Source: Diacronema lutheri
Taxonomy: Eukaryota; Haptophyta; Pavlovophyceae; Pavlovales; Pavlovaceae
DNA: 64,000 bases
Reading direction: 5' to 3'
NCBI GenBank assembly: GCA_019448385.1
Contig: JAGTXO010000026.1
Coordinates: 404,528 to 468,527 of the forward strand
Shown one piece after another: positions 20,527 through 30,245 of the stretch; positions within the stretch are counted from its first letter, which is position 1, and each line of letters begins with the position of its first letter. The notes beneath the pieces were generated by a model. That model saw nothing but the letters and a program-made list of their open reading frames with translations. It searched no databases and was not told the origin of the DNA. The position numbers were made by a program, and so were the translations under genes.

Positions 20527-22759
20527 TCACTCGTCTTCCGCCGCCTCCGCCGCGCTGAGCACCGCGTCGCCTTCCGCCGCGCGGCCCGCCTCGACCGCGC
20601 TCGCGAGCTGGCGCAAGTAGCTCTCGACTGGCTGGCCCGCCGCCTCGAGCATTCGCACGAGGTCGGGCGCGAGCTTTGCCAGATTGCGCGTGAAAAAGGA
20701 GAGCGCCGCGCCCTGCGCGCCCGCGCGGCCCGCGCGGCCCACTCGGTTCACGTACGCCTCGAGGCTTGCGGGGAAGTCATAGTTGAGCACGTGCGGCAGC
20801 TTGGGCACGTCAAGCCCGCGACCAGCGACGTCAGTCGCGACAAGGAGCGGCACCTTGCCGCAGCGGAAGTCGGCGAGCGCCGCCTCGCGCTCCTTTTGCC
20901 GCCGCTCGCCGTGCAGCGCGCCGCACCTGCGAGCGGGGACGGGCGGGCGGGCAGGCAGGCGGTCGGGCACTCAAGCAGGGTTCCAAGGATGGGTCAGCGC
21001 GCACGAGCGCGCGGGGCGGCCTCGCCGAGCGTACACGCCGAGCCCACGCACACGGAGGTGCGTGGTGCGCGGTGCACGGCGGCTGCGCGCACTTGTGCCC
21101 CGCCCGTCTGAGGAGCGCACACACCGCCTCCGTCGACGCCACCTGTGCGCGTACGGCGCGCAACGGTGCAGAGCGCGCGCGGGCGCACGGCGCCGCGCTC
21201 GGCGCGCAGCGTGAGCGCGCGCGCGCCGCGTGGCCGCGCGGCTGGGCGCGCTCCCATCCTCTCGCCTTATTCGTGAAGATGAGCACGCGACTCCGCTGGC
21301 GTGCGCCGCTCGCCGTGTCGGATGCGACCAGGCGCGTCAGGAAGGCGAGCAGCTTGCGCGGCTTCTTGTGCTCGGCGGTCACCTGCACCGTCTGCGCGAC
21401 GCTCGACGAGACGCGCGTCGCGAGCAGCTCGGCCGCGCCCACCGCGCCGTCCGCCGTGGCATCGCGCGCACCGCCAGCGGCCCCCGTAGGCAGCGCCCGC
21501 CCCCTGACCGGCTCCGCGGCCGCGCCCTGATCGTCGGCTGAGGGCTTTCGGTTGACGCGCACGAAGAGCGCGCGGTGCGTCCACCCTTTCGCCGCCTCGA
21601 CCAGCCTGCCAGGCATCGTGGACGAGAAGAGCGAAACGGCCAGGCCTGGCGCAGCGCGACGGGCCCCAACGCCGAACGCGCCCGGCGCGCCGCCAGCGAC
21701 GCCGCCGCGTTGCTCGGCGACGCGCGCGAGGATCTGGTCGATCTGCTCGTGGAAGCCCTGCGCAAGCATCTTGTCCGCCTCGTCGACGACGAGCGCGACG
21801 AGGCCGCCAAGGTCGACGTCGGCGGGCGCGCGCGCCTGCGCGTCGGTTGCGGCGGCGCGAGCAGCCTTTTTCCGCCGCTTGGCGGCTTTTGCGCTCTCGC
21901 CGTCGGCCGGGCGCGCGGCGGCCGCCGCGTCCGCCGCACTCGGCCGGCCGGTGCCGTCGCTGATGAGGTCGAGCACTCGGCCGGGCGTGCCGACGAGCAC
22001 GTCACACCCGGTCGCGAGCGCAGCGAGCTGTTCGGCGCGCGGCACGCCACCGTACACGGCGTGCGCGCGCAGGCGGACGGGCTTCGCAGCTTTGCGCGCG
22101 ACGAGCGCGATCTGCGTGGCGAGCTCGCGCGTCGGCGCGAGGATGAGCGCGACGGGCTGCTGCGAGAGTGAGCGAACCGCAGCGGCACGTGCGCGCGCGC
22201 TGCCGCCGCCGCCGTCGGTGGCCAGGGAGGTCGGCGTGGCGCCACGGCCGGTGGCGTGCGCGCGAGCGAGGACGGGCAGGACGTAGGCGAGCGTCTTGCC
22301 GCTCCCCGTCTCGGCGAGGCACAGCGCGTCGAGCCCGGCGAGCAACGCCGGCCACGCCTGCGCCTGGATCGCAGTCGGCGCGCCGATCGAGCGCATCGCG
22401 TCAGCGAACAAGGGCGGGAGCGCCGCGTCGTCGCTCGAGCGCACCGGCCGGGGGCAGAGATGCGCGTCCTCGCCGCGCACGAGGACACCGACAGCACGAC
22501 GCAGCTCGACGAGCTCGGCGGCTTTGAGCGTGAGCGGCTCGGCCCAAAGCGAGCGTGGCCGCCGCGCGGCGGGCGCTGCGGTCTGCGCCCGCGGCGGCGA
22601 CGCGGCGCGCTCCGGCCAAGGCGGAACGCCGCGCGGCCGTGCCACCGCGAGTCCAACCCCATCTTCGTCTTCGTCGTCGCTCATCTCGGCGCGGAGCCGC
22701 TTCATCGTGCGCTTGCGCGTGAGGAGCGTCTTTGCCTTCTTCTGCGCAAAGGAGGACAT
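20527..22759 (-). CDS. DEAD-box RNA helicase with SST in motif III
   Basis: Three exons: 22759-21266, 21142-21093 (50 nt) and 20926-20527 (647 aa). Intron 1 has a GC donor (GCGAG...CAG); intron 2 is GTGCG...CAG. Splicing gives FTNK-VASTEAVC and AGHK-CGALHGERR. Motifs: [67 protein letters not shown] in place of the usual SAT, then ATDVAGRGLD and YVNRVGRAGR. The region before the Q motif (VGVLVRGEDAHLCPRPVRS) resembles Dbp2/Prp5-like helicases, but I cannot assign a subfamily. The enzyme should remodel RNA or RNP in an ATP-dependent way. The S-for-A change in motif III may weaken coupling between ATP hydrolysis and unwinding. The first ATG giving the basic lead is at 22759. Confidence 0.85.
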
Positions 22760-23354
22760 GGAGGCCGCGTAGCCATGGAAGCATGGCCCGCCGTCCACTT
22801 TTTCGACGGACCGCGGGCGCGGCCGTCGTCGATCGACGATCTGTGAGCCTCGGCCGTGCGGCAGGCCACTGGACCCCGCAAGGAGCCGTGCGACCGCCGC
22901 TGCAACGCGCGCTCGTGCGCGCGGGCCAGCGTCACCGACCGCGGGTCGGCGTGCGCGCCGACGACGCCGGCCGCACGGCGCGCGTGCTCAGCACAATGCG
23001 GCACGCCGCACCTCGTCGCTTCCCCGTTCGCGAAGCGACAAGGCGCGGCGCGCCACACGAACCCTCGTCACTTCCGCGCAGAGCGCCCACACTCTTTGTG
23101 CCGTGCGCGCGGCCGCCTCTTTCGAGCGGGACGTGTCGCGACGAGGCGCGCACGTCGGCGCCACTCCGAGCGCGGCATTCGCCGCACCAAGGCGTTGCGC
23201 GCGTGCCGCGTCGCGTGGGTCGGGCGTCGATGCCGAGTCGAGGCCTCTTCGGATGCATCCACGCCCGGCGCGAGCTGCGTGACGCGCCGTTGGGGCACTG
23301 CCATTTTTAGCTGAGTGAGCGGCAGCTTCTCCGACTCGACTTCGCCTCCCAAGA
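22760..23354. other. divergent intergenic, nothing recognised
   Basis: This 595-bp gap lies between the divergent DEAD-box and LNR-kringle genes. Open frames here are short or Arg/Ala-rich with no family resemblance. No repeats or RNA genes were recognised. It presumably carries both promoters. Confidence 0.45.
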
Positions 23355-25121
23355 ATGCGCACCCGCGCGGCGGCCTGTCTGCTCGCGAGCGTCGCGGCCG
23401 CGACGGGGCGGGAGGATGAGCCCGCGCCGTACGCGTTTGGCGGGATTGTGCGCGAGCGCGTGGACATGAACGAAATTGTCTTCTACAAGACGACCATCCC
23501 TACCGGGGCCTTGGCCGTCAAGATCTCGATCGCGCCGCTCTTTGGCGACGCCGACGTCTTCATGTCCTTCGAGCCCTTTGACGACTTGGAGGACGCGACC
23601 TTTCGGATGGAGGAGCCGGGGATGCAGGAGATGTTACTGCGGCGTAGCGCCTACGACTGGACGTGCATCACGTTGACGTGCGACCTGTACTTCGCCATCT
23701 TTGGCTACACGACGAGCGATTACCTGTTCCGCGCGTCCAACTTCTCCGACCCGACCATTGAGGACCCGTACGCGGTCGAGTGCGCGCCGGGGTGCACGCA
23801 CTTTGAGCTGACCGACGCGGAATGCCACGTCAACTGCAACACGACTGAGTGCATGTACGACGGCGGCGACTGCCTGCTCAAGGAGGAGTACTGCACGCGC
23901 GGCTGCCCGAACGCTTTTCTGAACGACTCGATCTGCGACGAGGCATGCTTCACGCCCGAGTGCCACTGGGACGGCGATGCGTGCTTTGAAGGGACGGACC
24001 AGAAGGTGGGCTGCGCGCCCAGATGCCTCCCGATCTGGTTGAGCAATGGCGAGTGCGACGCCGAGTGTAACAACGCGCCGTGCGGCTGGGACGGCGACGA
24101 CTGCTTCCACGGGCACAACGACTGTTACTACGAAAAGGACGGCACCGACTACCGCGGCACGGTGAACCGCACCAAGAGCGGCCTCGCGTGCCAGCTGTGG
24201 TCCGAGCAGTACCCGCAACAGCACACGCGCACCGCTCGCTGGTACCCGTACGCCGGCCTCGGCGGCCACAATTATTGCCGCAACCCGGACAACGAGCCCT
24301 CCCCCTGGTGCTACACGACCGACCCGATGGTCCGGTGGGAGCTGTGCGAGATCCCGAACGTGACGGCGACGTGCCCGACCAAGCAGCCGACGCCAGACTA
24401 CGCGGCGGGCGAGCTGCTCATCGGCGCCGACGGCCGCTGCCCCGACGAGACATACCAGCGACGACGCGGCGTGTGCGCGCCGTGCACTGCGTGCGCCGAG
24501 GGCATGGAGGAGCGCATCAAGTGCTCGACCGAGTACGACCGGATCTGCGCGCCGGCGTGCGCCGCGTCACTGAGCACGCGCTTCGACTCGCAGGGCAAGG
24601 GCGCGCTCACGATGGTGCAGAGCCTCTGTGCCTACGCCTCGTACAACCACTCGTCCGTCGCCTCCTTCGACGCGAAGAAGCTGTGCAGCAGCTACTGCTG
24701 CCACGCGTTCGAGCTCGCGGCGGGCGCGTGCGACTACGATGGCGCGCACCTCGACACGTGGAACGACATCAAGCGAAACCTCGTGCTCGGCCACGAGACG
24801 CTGTGCAGGACGCCCGTCGACTCATGCCCCGTCTTCGCCGCCGCAAAGGCCGACTCGCGCGGCGACAAGGGGGCGTCCGCGCCCGCCGGCTCCGGCGCGC
24901 GCGCGCGCGGTGGCAGCCGCGCCGCCCCGTCCGAAATGGTGACGACGGTCGAGGCGATCCACAACCCGTTCGTGCTCACGATGCTCACGCTCGGCGGCGC
25001 GTCGCTCCTTGCGCTCGGCCTCGTCGTGATGTGGTACCGCAGGCGCGTGAAGGCGACACTGCTCTATGCGAGCCCAAACGCGCCCGACACGGAGGAGATG
25101 CAAGAGCAGCCGCGCGAGTGA
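23355..25121 (+). CDS. secreted/membrane protein with three LNR (Notch) repeats and a kringle domain
   Basis: Single exon, 588 aa. A signal peptide (ACLLASVAAATG) is followed by a beta-rich domain of about 110 residues. Three LNR modules follow at about residues 136-255, each with the C...C...C...C-x-W/Y-D-G-x-D/A-C pattern (CMYDGGDC, CHWDGDAC, CGWDGDDC). A canonical kringle (about 258-342) shows DYRGTVNRTKSG, NYCRNPDNEPSPWCYTTDP and RWELCEI. A Cys-rich TNFR-like segment (CAPCTACAEGMEE...CSTEYDRICAP) follows, then a Cys-containing domain and a transmembrane helix near the end (MLTLGGASLLALGLVVMWY) with a short basic cytosolic tail. The topology is type I and the protein is likely at the cell surface. 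LNR and kringle modules bind Ca2+ and proteins or ligands in animals; the role here is unknown. Confidence 0.88.
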   Translation: MRTRAAACLLASVAAATGREDEPAPYAFGGIVRERVDMNEIVFYKTTIPTGALAVKISIAPLFGDADVFMSFEPFDDLEDATFRMEEPGMQEMLLRRSAYDWTCITLTCDLYFAIFGYTTSDYLFRASNFSDPTIEDPYAVECAPGCTHFELTDAECHVNCNTTECMYDGGDCLLKEEYCTRGCPNAFLNDSICDEACFTPECHWDGDACFEGTDQKVGCAPRCLPIWLSNGECDAECNNAPCGWDGDDCFHGHNDCYYEKDGTDYRGTVNRTKSGLACQLWSEQYPQQHTRTARWYPYAGLGGHNYCRNPDNEPSPWCYTTDPMVRWELCEIPNVTATCPTKQPTPDYAAGELLIGADGRCPDETYQRRRGVCAPCTACAEGMEERIKCSTEYDRICAPACAASLSTRFDSQGKGALTMVQSLCAYASYNHSSVASFDAKKLCSSYCCHAFELAAGACDYDGAHLDTWNDIKRNLVLGHETLCRTPVDSCPVFAAAKADSRGDKGASAPAGSGARARGGSRAAPSEMVTTVEAIHNPFVLTMLTLGGASLLALGLVVMWYRRRVKATLLYASPNAPDTEEMQEQPRE

Positions 25122-25279
25122 GCGCGCACGGGGCGCGAGCGGGCTGCGTGGTGGTCGGCGACGCCACGCGCGCGGGCTGCCCGCCGCGCGAGGGGCCGCC
25201 ACGCCACGCCATGCCGCCCCTACATCGTGCGTGTGCACAGTTTGGGCCGCGGTGGAATTGCAGCTACCGTCGCACGCCG

Positions 25280-26572
25280 TCACGGGTCAACGAGCAGGCC
25301 AGCCCCCCGCCGGAGCGCAGCGAGCGTCAGCCGACGCCTGGCGAGCTCGGGCCGGATCGAGTGCGCCGCCTCGTTGCCCAGCTCGCGCGCGTCGGCGGCC
25401 ACGTGCCTGAACGTGATGTAGGCGAGCACGCGCCGCTCGCGCGAGCTGTTCGCGCCGCCCGCGTGCAGCAGCCGGCTGTCGTAGAGTGTGGCGTCACCCG
25501 TGTCCAGGCAGCCGAGCTGAGCGTCGGCAGTCGCGAGGAAGTCGGCGCCCGCGCCCGCGCCGCGCGCTTTGGTGTCCGGCCGGCGCATCGCCTCATCGGC
25601 CTCGCGCGTGTGGCTGGCGGGGACGAAAAGGGTCGGCCCCATCTCCCTGCTGATTGGCTGGAGCGCGACAAAGGCGGTGAAAAGGCATGGCGCCTCCGAG
25701 AAGAGCGTGTCCGCGTGCAGCTGCTGTGCGGCGGCGCTCGGCGCGGAGACGACGGCCGCGAGCTCCCAGAGCTCGGCGCGCCCGCCGCCCGCAAGCCGGC
25801 CGAACGCGAACGCGAGGGGCGCATCCGGGCCGCACAGCAGCTCGTCGACGGCGGCGACGACCGGCGGCGCGAGCGGCAGCCGCACGTCCCAGCGCGTGCG
25901 CGGCGCGTCGTCGCCCGCGCGGCCAGAGAGCACGGCCGAGAAGCGCTCACGCTCCGCCACCGCGCCGCTCGCCACCTCAGCCTCCGAGCGCGCCACCTCC
26001 TCGAGCACGAACGCGCGAAGCGCGGCGGCCGTGTCCGCGCGCAGCACGCGCGCCGCGCGCGCGACGCCGACGGTACGCACGGTTGCGGCGAGCTCGTCGG
26101 GCGGCACGGGCCGTAGCGGTAGCGCGACCTCGGCGAGCAGTCCGTGCTGCGCGCGCGCGCGGCGCAGCGCGGCGGCGAGGTCGCCGTCGTCGACGCCCGC
26201 GCGCAATGGCGGCGGTGCGCTGTTCGGCGCGGCGCGGTCGCCGGCCGGCGGCATCGCGCGCCGGCGTGCCGGGCGCCTGCCCGACTCGGCCTCGACGAAA
26301 CGGTCGATGTCGCCGCCCGCCTTCTCCAGCCCGGCATAAAAGGCCTGCACGTCCATCCCGCCATCAAAGGTCCACTTCTCCTTGTCGCCGCCGCGCTCGT
26401 CGTCGTCGTCGGCGTTGCCGTCGTCGGCCGCGCGGGCGTCGTCGACGCCGCCGGCGGCGCGAGCGCGCAACGTGGGCGCGTGCGACACGCGACCGTGTGC
26501 GCGCCCAGGAGGGCGGCACGCGTGCCGCGCGCTAGCGCCCGCGAGCGCGAGCGCGAGCACGACCGCGAGCAT
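25280..26572 (-). CDS. PhyH-like 2-oxoglutarate/Fe(II) dioxygenase with signal peptide
   Basis: Single exon, 430 aa. The ATG at 26572 opens a strong hydrophobic leader (MLAVVLALALAGASA), so the protein enters the secretory pathway or possibly the plastid. An acidic, probably disordered stretch follows. The C-terminal half is a phytanoyl-CoA dioxygenase-type double-stranded beta-helix: iron-binding HxD in QQLHADTLF, a strand with FVPASHTREAD, the distal His in LLHAGGANSSRERR and the 2-oxoglutarate-binding Arg just after it, ending in AYITFRH. The substrate is unknown. It converges with the LNR-kringle gene (158 bp) and is head-to-head with the acyltransferase (55 bp between starts). Confidence 0.82.
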   Translation of the reverse strand: MLAVVLALALAGASARHACRPPGRAHGRVSHAPTLRARAAGGVDDARAADDGNADDDDERGGDKEKWTFDGGMDVQAFYAGLEKAGGDIDRFVEAESGRRPARRRAMPPAGDRAAPNSAPPPLRAGVDDGDLAAALRRARAQHGLLAEVALPLRPVPPDELAATVRTVGVARAARVLRADTAAALRAFVLEEVARSEAEVASGAVAERERFSAVLSGRAGDDAPRTRWDVRLPLAPPVVAAVDELLCGPDAPLAFAFGRLAGGGRAELWELAAVVSAPSAAAQQLHADTLFSEAPCLFTAFVALQPISREMGPTLFVPASHTREADEAMRRPDTKARGAGAGADFLATADAQLGCLDTGDATLYDSRLLHAGGANSSRERRVLAYITFRHVAADARELGNEAAHSIRPELARRRLTLAALRRGAGLLVDP

Positions 26573-26627
26573 CGCGCGGGCGGCCGCCGGCACAAGAGTC
26601 GAACGAGGGCGAAAACGAAAAACCAAG
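26573..26627. promoter_or_regulatory. 55-bp divergent intergenic, probable shared promoter
   Basis: The gap between the ATG of the PhyH-like gene (26572, minus) and the ATG of the carnitine acyltransferase (26628, plus). It is the only non-coding DNA upstream of either gene. It has an A-rich stretch (GAAAACGAAAAACCAAG) just before the plus-strand ATG. Confidence 0.35.
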
Positions 26628-28724
26628 ATGGACGCCGTCGACGGCGCGCAGCTGCCGCGCCTCCCGATCCCCGAGGTTGCCGAGACGTGCGAGCGATACC
26701 TCACGGCGGTGACGCCGCTGCTTTCGGAAGAGGATCTCGAGCGCACGCGCGCCGCCGTCGCGCAGTTCCTCGCGCGCGACGCGGACGGCCTGCAGGCGGC
26801 GTTGCGCGAGTACGCGCGCGACAAGCCGTCCTACGTCGAGGACTTTTGGTTCGACGCATACCTCAAGCCCGACGAGCCGGTCGTGCTCAACGTCAACCCG
26901 TTCTTTGTCCTCGCTGACGACCCGATGCCCTCCGCCGGCGACGCGCAGATCTCGCGCGCCGCGTCGCTCGTCATCTCATCGCTCCACTTTTGCGCGAAGC
27001 TGCGGCGCGGCGAGCTCCTGCCCGACGCATGGCGCGGCAAGCCGCTGTGCATGGCGCAATATGGCTATCTATTCGCGTGCGCGCGCGTGCCCTCCAGCGC
27101 CGGCGACCGCATCGAGTCGCACGCCGGCTCGCAGCACATTGTCGTGATGGCGCACGGGCTGCTCTACTATTTTGACGTGCTCTGGCCGGCGTGCGAGGAG
27201 CTGTGCATCTCCGAGGCGCAGCTCGCGGAGAATCTACGACGGATCCGCGCGGACGCGCGCGACGTGGTGGGTAGCACCGCCTCGGCGGCCGACGCGCTCG
27301 CTGCGCGCGTCGGTGTGCTCACGACCGACTCGCGCGCCGAGTGGGCGGCCGCGCGGCACGAGCTCGCGCGCGCCGCCGACAACGCCGAGCTGCTGCGCGT
27401 CGTCGACTCGGCGCTCTTCGTGCTCTGCTTGGACGACGAGTCGCCGTCCGAGCCCGACGAGATCGCGCGCACCATGCTGCACGGCTCGTACCGCGTACGC
27501 GACGGCGTGCAGTGCGGCTCGATGCTCAACCGCTGGTGCGACAAGCTCATGGTCATCGTCTGCGCGAACGGAGCGGCCGGCGTGAACTTTGAGCACACGC
27601 GCGTGGACGGGCACACAGTGCTCCGCTACGTTTCCGACGTGTTCGCCGACACGATCATGCGCTTCGCTGCCAAGATCTCCGCCGGCATCGATCCGGCCGT
27701 CCACTCGGCCGCGCCGCTGCGGCTCGCGCGCGCCGATTCGGAGAGGCCGCGCGCGCGCGGCCGGATCGCGCCAGCGGCGGCGAACGGGCCGGATGGCGAG
27801 CGCGAGCCGGACCCGTGGCCGCGCCGCCTCGAGTGGCAGGCGCCGCGCGGCAGCCGGCTGCGCCAGCGCGTGCGCTTCGCCGAGGTGCGGCTGTCCGACC
27901 TCGTCTGGCAGAACGAGACGTGCGTGCTCGAGTTTGAAAAGTTCGGCAAGCTCGCGATCACCAAGCTCGACGCAAGCCCTGACGCGTTCGTGCAGCTCGC
28001 GCTCAGCGCCGCCTACTTCTCGCTCTACGGCCAGCTCGTCTGCGTGTACGAGCCTGTTCAGACGAAGGCGTTTGCGCACGGCCGCACCGAGGCGGCGCGC
28101 ACGATGACGCCGGCGGCCGCGCGATTCGCGCGCACGTGGGCGTCCGACTCGGGCGATGACGCCAAGGAGGGCGCGCTGCGAGCAGCGCTGCTCTCAATCA
28201 ACGAGCTCCACCGCCTCGCCGCCGCGGGGAAGGGCGTCGACCGCCACCTCTTCGCGCTGCTCAAGCTGTGGGAGGAGCGCGCACCGGCCGGCGCGCAGTT
28301 ACCCGCGCTCTTTGCCGACAAGGCGTGGCGTGCACTCAACCACACGGTGCTCTCGACGTCCAACTGCGGCAACCCTGCGTTGCGCCTCTTCGGCTTCGGC
28401 CCCGTTGTCGCCGACGGCTATGGCCTGGGCTACATCATCAAGGATTACCGCCTCTCATTCTGCGCCTCGTCCAAGCACCGCCAGACCGCGCGGCTGCTCG
28501 AGACGCTCGACGCGACGCTGCGCGGCATGCGTGACGTGCTCTCGCGCGTGCAGGCACGCAGGCGGAGCTTAGCCGACGCGGAGGGCGCCGACTACGGCTT
28601 TTTTGCCGACCAGCCCCTCGGCGTCGGCATGCCCGACGGCACCTTGCGCGCGCTCTCAGAGCGACGCGAGTCTGAGGGGCCCGCGCGACCGGGCAAGCGC
28701 ATCAAGGCGTGGCCGTCGGCGTGA
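26628..28724 (+). CDS. carnitine/choline O-acyltransferase
   Basis: Single exon, 698 aa, the usual length for the family. The N-terminal signature LPRLPIPEVAETCERYL and VEDFWFDAYL are typical. The catalytic His lies in VNFEHTRVDGHTVLRY, in the family's x-E-H-S/T-x-x-D-G position. The C-terminal part has STSNCGNPAL, FGPVVADGYGLGYIIKDY and FCASSKHRQTARLLETLDATL, the CoA/carnitine-site region. The enzyme moves acyl groups between CoA and carnitine, moving fatty acid or acetyl units between compartments. I see no clear N-terminal targeting sequence and no C-terminal peroxisomal SKL (the end is WPSA), so location is undetermined. Confidence 0.9.
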   Translation: MDAVDGAQLPRLPIPEVAETCERYLTAVTPLLSEEDLERTRAAVAQFLARDADGLQAALREYARDKPSYVEDFWFDAYLKPDEPVVLNVNPFFVLADDPMPSAGDAQISRAASLVISSLHFCAKLRRGELLPDAWRGKPLCMAQYGYLFACARVPSSAGDRIESHAGSQHIVVMAHGLLYYFDVLWPACEELCISEAQLAENLRRIRADARDVVGSTASAADALAARVGVLTTDSRAEWAAARHELARAADNAELLRVVDSALFVLCLDDESPSEPDEIARTMLHGSYRVRDGVQCGSMLNRWCDKLMVIVCANGAAGVNFEHTRVDGHTVLRYVSDVFADTIMRFAAKISAGIDPAVHSAAPLRLARADSERPRARGRIAPAAANGPDGEREPDPWPRRLEWQAPRGSRLRQRVRFAEVRLSDLVWQNETCVLEFEKFGKLAITKLDASPDAFVQLALSAAYFSLYGQLVCVYEPVQTKAFAHGRTEAARTMTPAAARFARTWASDSGDDAKEGALRAALLSINELHRLAAAGKGVDRHLFALLKLWEERAPAGAQLPALFADKAWRALNHTVLSTSNCGNPALRLFGFGPVVADGYGLGYIIKDYRLSFCASSKHRQTARLLETLDATLRGMRDVLSRVQARRRSLADAEGADYGFFADQPLGVGMPDGTLRALSERRESEGPARPGKRIKAWPSA

Positions 28725-28742
28725 GCGGCCGAAAAAGGGTTT

Positions 28743-28768
28743 GGGGGGGGGGGGGGGGGGGGGGGGGG
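28743..28768 (+). repeat. poly-G run, 26 nt
   Basis: An uninterrupted G run just after the acyltransferase stop and before the convergent exostosin gene's 3' end. It could form G-quadruplex structure in DNA or in the transcript tail. Confidence 0.9.
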
Positions 28769-28784
28769 TCGAGAGACACGCTTG

Positions 28785-30245
28785 CTATTGAACGTAGCTA
28801 AACCGCCGGCGCACGACTTCAACGGTCGCCAAGTCGCCAGCGCGCGCGTCGAGCGTCTCGAAGTGTGCAAACGCGCGCCGCACCTCGCGCTGCATGCGCA
28901 ACAGCCGCGGCCGGTCGCGCAGCAGCGCCTCGAGGAGCGGGTAAAGCGCGCGCTCAAAGTCAACGTCAAAGGGCACTGAGAGCGAGAGCGCTGGCCAGTC
29001 GATCAGTTCGGCCCACGGCAGCACGGTCTCGTCAAACCCGTAAAAGACGGGCACGCAGCCGTGCGCGAGCACCTCCGCCAGCCGGAATGAGGCCGGCTGG
29101 TCGCCGCGCATGACGAGCGCGAACGTCGAGTTCATCAGCTGCACGTAGTCGTACGCACGGAAGAGCTTGAGCATGCGCGCGCAGCAATCGGCGTGCAGCA
29201 GCGGCAGCGCGACGCGACCATCGTGCGCGTATGGCCGCGCCAGGCTCGTGCTCGCCGCGCAGTGCACGCCGCTCGGAAAATACGCGAGCACTACGCCGCG
29301 CGTCTCGTCGTGGTGCAGGCTGGCGCGGATGCGCGAGACGTGCGACTCTGTGCCCTTGAAGGTGAGCAGGTAGCGCCGGCGCCACGGCTCGAGCGCGGCG
29401 AGCTGTGCGCCGCGCTCGCCGCTCGGCAGCAGCTTTGGGTGCAGCCCGAGCGCGATATCGAGCCCCGGCACGAACCGATCCTCAAGCGATGCGCCCTGTG
29501 CGACCATCGCGCGCCCAAAATGGCGCTCGCGCGTCTGCGCGTCAATGCCACGCCAGTCGTGCTGGACGAAGACGTGGTTGAGCCCGTTGCCGCGCCAGTG
29601 CGGCAGCTCGCGCAGCTGGTGCAGGTGCGCGCAATTACGCTTGAGCTCGAACCAAAATGCGCACGCGCGCGCCGGGTCGCGCGTCAACAGGCCGCGCGCG
29701 CGCGCGTCGGTCAAATTGCTCTCGGCGAGGCAGTGCTCGCCGAGCGGCAGGTGCGCGACGTCGGCGTGCGCATACTGGAAGAGCCGGAACGGCTGCGCGC
29801 ACGTCGCGCGGTCGATGCAGCTCGACTTTGTGCACCAGCGCCGGCCGGGGTGGAGCGGCGGCGGCCCAGCGCGCGCTGCGCGTAGGCTCGCGAGGTACTC
29901 AATCTCGTCGAAGCCCGAGATCTCGCGCAGGCACTCGGCGTAGCCAGGGCACTCGCCCACGCGCCCGCGCTGCCCGCAGCCGTGGTCGAAGGTCGAGTTG
30001 CGCGCCGAGCCCGCGCTAGGGCGCCGGCGTGGCTCGAGCCGCGCGAGCAGCGTGGCCGCGGCGAGCGCGGCGGCGACCGCGGCGGCGAGCGCAAAGCAGC
30101 CGCACGCCACCCGGGCCGGCGTGCATGCGCTGCCGCCGCGCGGCACTGGCCGCGTCGCCCGCCCCTCCCCCGGCAAGATGGACACCGTCTCGTCGTCCTC
30201 CTCCTCGGCCCGCACGTCCGACTCCGCCATCGTGCGGGCCGCCAT
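28785..30245 (-). CDS. exostosin-family (GT47-like) type II membrane glycosyltransferase
   Basis: Single exon, 486 aa. A short acidic cytosolic lead, then a signal-anchor helix (ACGCFALAAAVAAALAAATLL), gives Golgi type II topology. The luminal domain matches the exostosin fold: FRLFQYAHADVAHLP, CAFWFELKRNC, WRGNGLNHVFVQHDW, RRYLLTFKGTESH, and the C-terminal donor-site segment PASFRLAEVLAHGCVPVFYGFDETVLPW with SVPFDVDF after it. Such enzymes add sugars to glycans at the cell surface or scales. The ATG at 30245 overlaps the start codon of the opposite gene; a second ATG at 30230 is also possible. It ends 60 bp from the acyltransferase stop, across the poly-G run. Confidence 0.85.
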   Translation of the reverse strand: MAARTMAESDVRAEEEDDETVSILPGEGRATRPVPRGGSACTPARVACGCFALAAAVAAALAAATLLARLEPRRRPSAGSARNSTFDHGCGQRGRVGECPGYAECLREISGFDEIEYLASLRAARAGPPPLHPGRRWCTKSSCIDRATCAQPFRLFQYAHADVAHLPLGEHCLAESNLTDARARGLLTRDPARACAFWFELKRNCAHLHQLRELPHWRGNGLNHVFVQHDWRGIDAQTRERHFGRAMVAQGASLEDRFVPGLDIALGLHPKLLPSGERGAQLAALEPWRRRYLLTFKGTESHVSRIRASLHHDETRGVVLAYFPSGVHCAASTSLARPYAHDGRVALPLLHADCCARMLKLFRAYDYVQLMNSTFALVMRGDQPASFRLAEVLAHGCVPVFYGFDETVLPWAELIDWPALSLSVPFDVDFERALYPLLEALLRDRPRLLRMQREVRRAFAHFETLDARAGDLATVEVVRRRFSYVQ

